64,000 nt of DNA from Agapanthus africanus (Eukaryota > Streptophyta > Magnoliopsida > Asparagales > Amaryllidaceae), in the NCBI GenBank assembly GCA_030015575.1, contig CM057346.1, positions 564,206,315 to 564,270,314 on the forward strand, in the 5' to 3' direction. This document shows positions 44,548 to 53,500 of the stretch, in pieces (the stretch's first letter is position 1; the number at the start of each line of letters is the position of its first letter). Under the pieces are notes generated by a model, which had not been told where the DNA came from, made no database searches, and was given only the letters and a program-made list of their open reading frames with translations. The position numbers and the translations under genes are program-made.

Positions 44548-46734
44548 TGTTTACCGCTGAAAACTGAACTGAGATGCGGAGACGTCTAGCCTGAATTTGG
44601 GGGTATATGCTATATGGAACATATCCATCCACCTCTCCAAAATACCATATTGATTTATAACACCGTATATCGGAGGTTTGGATAAATGCGACCGTTTTAG
44701 CAGACTTATCAGATTCCCCCTCATTTGAGGGGTTTTTGATTGTGGGGGTGCTTTTCTCTACAGGCACAAGCCCCTGCAGTTAATTACGTTATCACATTGT
44801 GATAACAGCTTTCACCTGCTCCAGGTAGATCACTTCGTGTCGTGTTATATATATATATTATTTATATTGGGATTGCTCTTGGATTGTATATGGAGATTAA
44901 TCTTGCCATGCCCGTAGGGCGCGGATTAGTCGAAACTCGTAAATCATATTTTGCGTGAACTTAGGACGCATATCTCATATAAATAAGATCCATAAGTCTA
45001 GGGGTTTAAGGATCATTAACCTAATTTTAGATTAAGATTGACTTAAAATGCGTATAAGGACCATTAATCTAGTTTTAGATTAAATTTGACTTGAAATATG
45101 TATGATCAATTGATTTTCCTTTGAAAATCAAAGAAATTTGAAACTTCAGGGAGTTAGTTTAATCTTAAACTAAATGTGGGGCCTTGTTACCCAACAGTGC
45201 TAAGCACTAGGCCATGGTTTATTTTGGGTTTTACATAACTAACAGTGTTAAACACTGGGCCCAGAAGGTTAAGCTTCAGAGAAATAACTTCGCCAATATT
45301 GGGCTATGAAACATGCATATAAGACTTGGGCGGATATATACGGGGTCCCCATGGCCACTGGCGCTTATAGGGATGGCGCTTGCCACATTGCGCTTTGCCA
45401 CTGGCTTAGAGATTCTTATGTTTGGGTCGTTGGCGTTTAGAACTTAAGTTCTTATGTTGCATATGCCACTGGCGCTTCAACCGCATGGTGCATGTTCCCT
45501 TTGGCGCATCTGCTTTTGATTCATGCCCATGGGCGCTGCTGGATTCATATCCCCTCATCATATTAGCCTCCGGTGCTTCTGCCGCTAGCGCTTGCCCATT
45601 GGCGCATCTGTCTCTGGCGTATACCCACAGGTGCTTATATGGATCTGGCGCTTAAAGACTTAAGTTTTTAAGTCTCTGGCCATGGACTTAAATCCCATAA
45701 ACCGTTGGCGCATCTGTCTTTGGTTATGTACATCATTGAAACTTAAGTTTCACAAAGCTTAAACTTCTGTTAATGGCAATGTTTTCATTATCGATCACCA
45801 AGATCATTATTTTAATGATTTGGGATCTCTCAATCATTATGCATCCTTTTGGTCATCTCATCACCTTGATGTTCATCATATTTTTATGAAGAGAGTTTGA
45901 TTCTTTTCTCAAACCCTAGATCTTAAGATCAAAACAATTATTTTATGAAACTTAAGTTTCTTATGAAAAGAGAACGATCTTGATTAAGAGATCGTAAGAT
46001 CTGAAAAAGAACTTAAGTTCTATGTATATCAATGAAGGTTAACATTCTTAAGAATGAATTCTGAGTTTCCAATATTGAGATTGATCTCCTAATTACCTCA
46101 GTTGTATATGAAGGAAGAGAAAGAAGAAACTCAACGACAGAGAACTTAAGTTCTTTTCGAAAGCTCATGAGATTGGTGATCTCTTTTGGATGTGTGTGAT
46201 CTCTATTCGATCGATGATCTTTTTCCTTTTTTCTTTCTTTTTTCCTTCTGACCTCTAGGGTCCCTTATATAGGGTGTGAATATTGTTGGGAAAGTAGAGA
46301 CAATATCTTTTTGAGATTTCTCTGATTGATCTTAAGATCAAGTCTAGGTGCTTAAGCACCATTGGATTATGGATCCAAGGGTTATAGGTTGATACGATTA
46401 ATATCTTTCTTGTTCAGATATGATATTCCATTGATTCTTTTGGTTTAAAAGAATACATGAAAAGAGCTAATATCAGCTCGGGTGCTTAAGCACCGTTGGA
46501 TTATGAATTCAAGGGTTAATTTTAACCAGTATCATTTTGTGAAATCAATTTCCTGTTATTGATTTTGATCTTTCTTGCTTTAGAAAGATAGAGAAAATAT
46601 TTTCTCAAAATAGCTTAAGTTGTTCGATTATATCAATTAACAATGATATTTTTTTGTTTTAAGAAAGATTTTCAAAGTTTAAGCTTCTTTTGATATATCT
46701 TTCTTGTTTAAAAAAGATATGGAAAGTTGACTTC
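44548..46734 (-). repeat. 5' LTR of element A (U3 side probably cut by element B)
   Basis: On the minus strand the LTR ends ...CGGTAAACA at 44548. It is related to the LTR at 46735-50485: 44550-45010 matches 46737-47230, and both have a CCTATATAAG-like box (46265 here). It lacks about 1 kb of the upstream region the other has. It contains many palindromes centred on CTTAAG, for example GGTGCTTAAGCACC (46347-46360 and 46481-46494), GAACTTAAGTTC and GATCTTAAGATC, and tracts with GGCGCTT (45358-45720). Confidence 0.6.
46265..46271 (-). promoter_or_regulatory. TATA box of element A's LTR
   Basis: The minus strand reads CCTATATAAGGGACCC, with transcription expected to start about 25-30 bp further left (near 46240). 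The same box with the same flank (AGGGTCC) is in the related LTR at 48945. Confidence 0.5.
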
Positions 46735-47284
46735 TGTTCCCCGCCGAAAAGACGTGACCGGGACGTTGGGACATCAGGGCCTGAATTCCGAGGGCAGATG
46801 CTAATTGGTGCTATTCGTCCACCTCTCCGAAGATGCCAAGTTGATTTATGGCACCATGTATCTAAGGTTTAAACGGATGCGGCCGATGTAGCAGACTTCG
46901 TCAGATTCCCTCTCATTTGAGGGATTTTTGATTGTGGGGACGCTCTTCCCTGCAGGCGCAAGCCCGTGCAGTTAATTACACTACCGTATCGTGGTAACAA
47001 CTTTCTCCTTCTCCAGATGATCACTTCGTGTCGTGGGTGTTTGTTTTGTTTGTGGTTGCTCGTGGATTGTATACGGAGACTAATTTATGTTGTTGCCCGT
47101 AGGGCGTGGATTAGTCCAAATCCGTATTTTGTTAGATTTGGGTTTGGGGGTTTGGTTTAAGGATACGTTAGTCTCATTTAAGACTCAGATCAACTTAAAC
47201 GTTTGCCAAGGATACGTTAGTCTAATTTTAGACTAAGATCAACTTAACGGGATCGTTTAGATCCAACAAGAGAGCATTTGGACT

Positions 47285-47865
47285 CAATTGTTTAGTTTAG
47301 GGACATTGCGGTCAATTACCAGTTTAAGGACATGGTGGTCCAATACCAGTTAAGGACATGGTGGTCCATGAGTGTAAAGACCCCACAGTCAAGGTTAAGG
47401 ACGTCATAGTCCGTGAGTTTAAAGACCTCACAGTCAAGGTTAAGGACATCATAGTCCATGGGCTTAAGGACCCCACAGTCCGATGTTAGTTTTAAGACAT
47501 CACGGTCGAGGTTAAGGACGTCACAGTCCATGAGTTTAAGGACCCTACAGTCCGATGTTAGTTTTAAGACATCACGGTCGAGGTTAAGGACATCATAGTC
47601 CATGAGTTTAAGGACCCCACAGTCCGATGTTAGTTTTAAGACATCACGGTCGAGGTTAAGGACGTCATAGTCCATGAGTTTAAGGACCCCACAGTCCGAT
47701 ATTAGTTTTAAGACATCGCGTTCGAGGTTAAGGACATCATAGTCCATGGGCTTAAGGACCCCACAGTCCGATGTTAGTTTTAAGACATCACAGTTGAGAT
47801 TAAGGACATCATAGTCTGTGAGTTTAAGGACCCCACGGTCCAGTTTAAAGACGTCATAGTCTGTG
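47285..47865. repeat. GGAC...GTCC tandem repeats in element B's LTR
   Basis: A compound unit of about 64 bp repeats some six times. Each combines TTAAGGACATCATAGTCC, TTTAAGGACCCCACAGTCC and a TTTTAAGACATCACGGTC version. Each sub-unit is a GGAC-N6-GTCC micro-palindrome. The 143-codon minus-strand frame across it (repeating DYDVLNLDRDVLKLTSDCGV) is a by-product of the repeat. Confidence 0.8.
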
Positions 47866-48580
47866 AAATGTGTGGTTGTCGGGACCCGTCACCTCTTTGA
47901 AGACGTTGAGAAATTACAACGACAAATATCAAAGAAGTGAAGAGATGTACCCTTGAACCGGGATGAGTTGGTTGAAAGAGCAGATGTGCTCAGTTCAACA
48001 TAATTTGAGGACTTATGGCCAGAATTGGGCTAAGTCCAATTAAAATGTTTAATATTTTATTTTTTGTTCTGGCTATTAAGCCTTTATTTGGGCTCGGCCC
48101 TTTTAATAATGCCGAGCATTGGGCTCTGACATTTTGTCTTGTATTAAAAACAAATTGTGTTCTGACAGTGCGCCACGTGGTGCGCCAGGCGCGTTGCGCC
48201 AGTCAAAGAGCGCATTGCGCTTTTGTCGGGTAGCGTACACGAAGAGGACACATGTCATGCTTAGTGCTAAGCGCTAGTTTGTTAGCGCATTGCGCTTTTA
48301 ATTTGTGAGCGTATTGCGCTAGTCTGTTGGCGCACCAGTGAATGACACGTAGCGCGCTTGGCGCTAAGCGCCAGCCCATGAGCGCAGTGCTCTGTTTTAG
48401 AAGCGCAAAGCGCAGATTGTGTCTCTGATTGATATGTGGTAAGTTTTGGCGCTGAGCGCCGGTCCAATGAGCGCAAGGGCGCAATTCATGAGTGCAAGGC
48501 ACTTTTCAATAGCGCAAAGCGCATCTGATCAATTTTAAGATCAAAGAACAAATTTATGTTCTTCTAAGAAGGCTTTACCT

Positions 48581-48780
48581 CAAGAACAAAAGTTCTTGTT
48601 TTTATAAAAGGCTCTGCCTTTATAGATCAAAAGATCTGTGAATGAAGTAAAATACTTCTTTTAGTCTTTTTATGATTAGATCTTTTTGATCTTTTCTTTT
48701 TATTAAAGACCTTGGTCTTTATCTTAGATCTCTGATCTTTTTAGAAGATGGTTCTTCTTTTTACGAGATGGTTTCATCTC
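48581..48780. repeat. Array of perfect short hairpins in element B's LTR
   Basis: CAAGAAC/GTTCTTG (48581-48598), AGATC/GATCT (about 48623-48636), GAAGTA/TACTTC (48644-48658), AAAGACC/GGTCTTT (48705-48720), AGATC/GATCT (48726-48738) and GAGATG/CATCTC (48765-48780), with AAAGGC/GCCTTT near 48606. Loops are 2-4 nt. Each stem has its own sequence. On the minus strand this lies downstream of the TATA box, so it would be in the transcript. Confidence 0.65.
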
Positions 48781-48944
48781 TATTATTCAAGAATATAGTT
48801 CTTTTACCTTGAAAATGAAGAAAGATCTTCTTTTTTTCTAAAAGCTTGCTCTTCTTTTTTTCTCAAAGTTTTGCAGAGGGTTATTCTCTCTCTCTTTCTC
48901 TCTCTTCTGTATTCTGTATATTTTAGACTTGAAGTCTAGGGTCC

Positions 48945-48952
48945 TTTATATA
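48945..48952 (-). promoter_or_regulatory. TATA box for minus-strand (retroelement) transcription
   Basis: The minus strand reads CCCTATATAAAGGACCC, expected start near 48918. It is conserved with the LTR of element A (46265) and points away from the plus-strand TATA at 49732. Confidence 0.5.
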
Positions 48953-49228
48953 GGGCCAAATGATTTGTTGAATCGATTTAAGAGATCTTTCTCTGATTGA
49001 TTTGGGAATATTTCCCACCGTTGAATCTTTGATCCTAAGGTTTCTGTTTTACAGAAGATAATCTTCTTGTTTTAATTAGATTGAAAAATCTTTCCATAAC
49101 AGAACTTTAGTTCTAATTAATTAATAATTTATTATTAGATCTTTTGATCTGACAGTGGGGGAATTTTTAATTCCTTGCGCCGGCGCATCTTGCGCCGGCG
49201 CACCTTGCGCTCATGCACCTACGTTTGA

Positions 49229-49534
49229 CACGTGGCGCACAGCGCAGAGCACCCGTGTTTGACACGTGGCGCGCAGCGCAACTGCGCTAGCGCACCCGTG
49301 TTTGACACGTGGCGCGCAGCGCAGAGCGCAGCGCAACCAACACGTGGCGCGCAGCGCAGCGCAACTGCGCTAGCGCACCTGTGTTCGACACGTGGCGCGC
49401 AGCTCAGAGTGCTGGATCTAAAACGTTGCTTCAACTTTTAAATTTGAATTTTGAAACAGAGCTTTGCTCTGATTGGGGGTGCGTTGCCTAGGGCGCAGCG
49501 CTCCTGGCGCTGGCGTGTCTACTTTTGACACGTG
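49229..49534. promoter_or_regulatory. Six-copy CACGTGGCGC (G-box/ABRE-like) array
   Basis: Six CACGTG cores, each followed by GCGC, from 49229-49234 to 49529-49534. Most lie in a unit of about 40 bp with TTTGACACGTGGCGCGCAGC. Two more CACGTG cores lie near 49652-49668 and one near 48176. ACGTGGC is the core of G-box/ABRE sites bound by bZIP and bHLH factors. They sit between two divergent TATA boxes. Open frames here (repeating APVFDTWRAAQ) are repeat artefacts. Confidence 0.6.
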
Positions 49535-49731
49535 GCGCGCAACGCATAACGCACAGGATCTGAAGCGTTGCTTCAATTTTTGAATTTTGAAATTCAAAAA
49601 CAGAGCTTTGCTCAGATTGGGGGAAACAAATGCCCCCCACCGTTGCGCTCACGTGACGCACACGTGAGTGCAGCGGTGGAAACATCTAAGCCCTTGGATC
49701 AACTCAGAAGTTGAAGAGGCAGTTCAGTGCC

Positions 49732-49739
49732 TATAAATA
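49732..49739 (+). promoter_or_regulatory. TATA box of the antisense extra gene
   Basis: TATAAATA in CAGTGCCTATAAATAGGACC, a typical plant TATA context. Transcription is expected to start near 49765. It is followed by a 5'-UTR exon and a GT-AG intron leading to the ATG at 50518. Confidence 0.65.
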
Positions 49740-49847
49740 GGACCTTTGGTCTCTTAGATGATTTCCATCTTCTTCTTAAGAATTTTTATTCAGAGCGTTG
49801 CTCTTCTGTTCAAGAACTTTCAAGAATTAGAACTCTACCAAACTTAG

Positions 49848-50512
49848 GTAAAATTAAATAAATTTTAATAAATTAGGGTTTTTACCCATTAACAGAGTCT
49901 TGCTCTTCATAGATCTTTGATCTAAAGAAAACCCCTTTAGGGTTTTATAAACAGAGCCTTGCTTTCATGAACCCATAGATCTAAACAGATCTTTTCTTGG
50001 GGTTTCTTAGCTCATGAACAGAGCTCTGCTCTTCTGAATCATGTTGATTTGTTGATTTTTTGATGAAGAACTCTTAAGAGTTTTTTCATGGATCTTGAAG
50101 ATCCCGGAATTTTTAATTCATAAAAATTAATTGATTTTAATTAATCCTTGATGGATTTTTCCATCATCATTACAGAGCCAGGCTCTTTAAGGAAATTTAT
50201 TTCTTCATGATCAGAGTTTGACAAGTGTCACTTTGTCATAGAGCTTTGCTCTCAAAGGGAGATTTTCTCCTCCTCCCGAGGGATTTCTCATTCAATGAGA
50301 ATTTTCTTGAGGATTTCCTCATTAATTAACAGTTTCATCTAATGATGAGGCTGTTTTATTGATTGATGTATTGACATCTGGATTTTGTGGGTCTCCCTTG
50401 GGTCCCATTTCCACTGCATTGCAGTGTGGTACAACTTTTAAAGTACCGAGTGTCAGGAATTTAAAATTAAATTATAGCACTGACAATTGACTTCTGTCTC
50501 CCCTTTTTGCAG
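49848..50512 (+). other. 5'-UTR intron of the extra gene, spanning the LTR edge
   Basis: Donor ACTTAG|GTAAAA at 49848 and acceptor CCCCTTTTTGCAG ending at 50512, five bases before the ATG; 665 bp, T-rich. It contains several copies of a CAGAGC-NTTG-CTCTG palindrome (for example near 49894, 50020 and 50240). The donor is inside the LTR and the acceptor just outside it. Confidence 0.6.
50486..50512. other. Polypurine tract (minus strand) overlapping a splice acceptor (plus strand)
   Basis: The minus strand reads CTGCAAAAAGGGGAGACAG, then AAGTCAAT, directly before the LTR start TGTCAG; this is the expected place for the primer of plus-strand DNA synthesis. The plus strand of the same bases, CTGTCTCCCCTTTTTGCAG, is a textbook pyrimidine tract and AG. 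One sequence appears to serve both jobs. Confidence 0.6.
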
Positions 50513-50517
50513 GCAAC

Positions 50518-53500
50518 ATGTCTTTCGATGCTTCGTTTCCGTTCGTTCGTTCAGAGGGAGGATTTCTTGGAGCACCTGTAGACCGGGAGGTTCTAGCTTT
50601 GATCAGAGACCGTGATCCGGAACATAAGAATCGTCACCTCTGGGGTCATGGTATAATTAGATTATTAAGGGTCGACAAAGCTTTTCGTGCGCGGTACCCT
50701 CGGAGCCCATCATGGCGATCCATTACGCTGACCCACCCCTAGTGAACTATGCCGTGGAGATGGTTAAGTGGAATTCAGAAGGTCTTCTTCAGCCCGCTAT
50801 AGCATCGATACCCGTTCAACCTCCTATGGCTTTAGATACCTTGGGACGACGTATCTGTCAAGGCGAGGCACGACCGTGGGGACAACCCTATATGATTGTT
50901 CTGATCCCTCGTCATCCGACTGGTTACCTGCAGTGGGCTCGCTACATTTTGTCAGCGAAGAAGTCGCATTTGTTGAGGCTTGGGTTGTATCCTGCCATTT
51001 ACGCTTCTCTTTTCCATTATCCTACGCTTCCCGCCTGGTTGGTTAAGCCCTTTTTAGAGCAGTGGAATATCCCTACTCACACCTTCCTCTCACTGGACCG
51101 AGAAGTGTCAATTTCCTTAGAGGAATTTGCGGAAGTTTCTGGCTTACCGGTCATAGGGGAGCATTATGAGGAGCTGCTTCCCACGGACGAATATGTTTTC
51201 GGTGCTAAGCCAGTGATGACGGGCCTTACTTCGGTGAGTGTCGATCAACACCAATTTCCTAGTTTGATCAAAGTGTTGGACATCTATGAGGGTCTTTTCC
51301 TCGAATCTGGGAGCCGCGGGGTTAGTTTCGAGGATTTCATCGCTCGCTTCCTTCACCCAAAAGCCCTCTCGAAGGAGGCTGTTAAATTTGCTACGCTTGA
51401 CGACCATTTTGGCTTAGGCTTGGACAACTTGCCAACGACGGAGGTAGATCAGAAGAGTTTCTTCCTTCCCAACTCTCCAGTTGTTCCTTTTGCGGAGATT
51501 GCAGTCCCTGGGATGGATGAGGAAGCGTTCTTTTTGGGATTTCTTGGGCTATGGTTGAGCTGGTTCGCGCTCCCGATGCACCTTCGCCGTATGAGGCCGT
51601 CTGTCTTTTATCTGGCTCACCGAATGACTATTGGGGTGAAAGTGGCTGTCGGGGTCGCCGGCTTAGCCCATTTGTATTACGGCCTTAGTCAGACGGCGGA
51701 TACTACCGAACCCGGAGTACAGCATGTGAACTTCTCAATGCATTACTTCATGTCATGGCTCGAGCTACATGCGCTTGGCGTTTTTGGTATTCACAAAAGG
51801 CCTTCATTTTATGACCGGTGTAGCTTCCCCCGCATTATGCAATTAGTCGGCGCATCAATTGTAAATCAGTCACCCCAGGATGCTAGAGGTCTGCTCCTTC
51901 GTTCCCGCACGGTTGGAGACGGCATGACCTATACCGACAAGGTTGTAACCATCGGAAAAGAGTCCGCCACAATGGTGCGGCCATTGCAGGATATCTTTAA
52001 AGACGGAGCCTCAGTTTTGAAAGCTCGGGAGACCTTTCATTTATATTCTATCAGACCGGGCTTCTTAGTGTTTAGGCAAAATGATGCGGCGCTTTTCATG
52101 AGATACAATCCGCATCGTTTTGACCAACAATTAAGCTATAATCAAGGAGTGCCGCTAGAGGCTTTTTTGCTGGAACCCACTGCCACTGAAGAGGGGATGC
52201 GGAACGCGCTGCATCACTTCATGCGCTTGTGTACGGACTCTCACTTTTTTATCAGCGAGCCGAGTTGCGTTCCGAGGATCCTTAATGTGTATGCGGCGTG
52301 TTACCAGCATTTGATGGGTGTCGTCATTAAGGAAGAAAGGCGGCTGCTGCTTGATCGCAAAAGTGCGCCTCCTGCCAGTGATCGCAACATCCCCTTGAAG
52401 CGAAGGACTACTGTCCCCCCTCCACTAAGAGAAGTCGCCGCAGTCGTGCTTCCACGTGTGCTAAGCCCTACGCGCGGGTTACCCCGTGCTCCTGTAGAGA
52501 TGGTGGATGTGCCATCGGTGCTCCGTGCTCCCGCGGAGACGGTAAATGTAGCTTCCCCCGAGTCTGGTGTGGGCTCAGATATCGGGACTCGTCGCCCCAA
52601 AGTGCCCACCAAGCGTAAGCTTGTACTTGCTGCTACTGGAGTTCGTGCGCAGAAGAGGAAGAAGAAGTCGATCCTCTCTGCTGACGTTATATTTGTTCAG
52701 GAACCTCATGCTCCTTACAGCGTGGGCTTGAGTGAGTATGGGACCAACGACGGCCTATTTATGCCACCAGATGACACTGATCTGGCGGCTGCTATTGCAT
52801 CTTCTGAGCGATTGGCGAGCCATAAAGCGGGACTGGTTATCCTCACGCAATCAGGTAACCATTAGCTGTATTTTTCGTCATTGTATCGTATTTCTATTAT
52901 CGTGTTTTGACTGACGCTTTTCCTTCTTTAACAGGCATTTCCACTGAAGAAGCTCTCGCAGCTTCTCTCAAGACCTTTGAGGAAGAGGAAAGACTTCGAG
53001 CCTCCTTAGGCATCGGTACATTTCGGTTCACCATGTTCCCGCTCCCGTTTCTTATGAGTAATCTGACTCCTTCTTTGTCTTATCGCAGGGACCATAATGC
53101 CGATCTCGCAAGCTGATGCGGAGATTCTTCCCGGGCCAGGCATCGAAGTCCCGGCCTCCTTAGGGTTGCTAAAGGAGGCTTTACTCAAGCAACCGATGAC
53201 GGACGCCATAACGGCTCCAGAGGTAGCTCCTGGCGTGGATGATGACGTCCCATTGACGGAGGTCTTGAGAAGATCGGCTCTCACGGCCCAGATGGAAAGG
53301 AAGCGCAGAATGCGTGCAGCAAGGGAGCGTAGTGCTGCCTTAGCCACGGGTGCGGGTTCGAGCACCGCTACCCCTGCTGCTACTCCTTCAGAGGAGTCCC
53401 CGGCTGCCTTGTCTACTGCCTATAGACGAGCAGCACGTGCAGCTTGGGAAGCAGTCAGAAGACCAACCCAAGGTAATATGACACGGGGTTCCGTTGTCAA

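Larger units (their letters stand above)
8046..46734 (-). mobile_element. Element A: degraded Tat-like Ty3/gypsy element with antisense extra gene
   Basis: Read on the minus strand from 46734: partial LTR (46734-44548), primer binding site (44542-44524), gag N-terminus (44396-43609), gag continuation (40876-38300), protease (38292-37198) and a post-protease segment (36846-36474). After a nest of later insertions come the RNase H C-terminus and integrase (16120-14530), a repeat spacer (14529-11670) and the plus-strand extra gene (11669-8046). The far LTR lies beyond the copia insertion, outside the window. Order and the extra gene downstream of pol in antisense match what is known of the Tat lineage. 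Reverse transcriptase is absent, so the copy is dead. It is nested with 1-8045, 16126-36473 and 40882-43603, and probably truncated at 46734 by element B. Confidence 0.78.
46735..50485 (-). repeat. 3' LTR of element B
   Basis: 3,751 bp on the minus strand from TGTCAGTGCTATAATTT (complement ending at 50485) to ...CGGCGGGGAACA (complement starting at 46735). It contains GGAC-type tandem repeats (47285-47865), GCGC-rich repeats (48165-48535), hairpins (48581-48780), a minus-strand TATA box (48945) and a CACGTGGCGC array (49229-49534). On the plus strand it also holds the TATA box, 5'-UTR exon and most of the first intron of the extra gene. Boundaries rest on the TG/CA ends, the polypurine tract at 50486 and comparison with 44548; no second copy is in the window to confirm them. 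Confidence 0.6.

Noticed and set aside
47316-47747. 143-codon minus-strand frame with repeating DYDVLNLDRDVLKL
   Set aside because: It is the translation of a tandem repeat of GGAC micro-palindromes; the same repeat is read in other frames elsewhere, and nothing supports a protein.
49219-49491. Short frames repeating APVFDTWRAAQ
   Set aside because: Translations of the CACGTGGCGC repeat array in an LTR.
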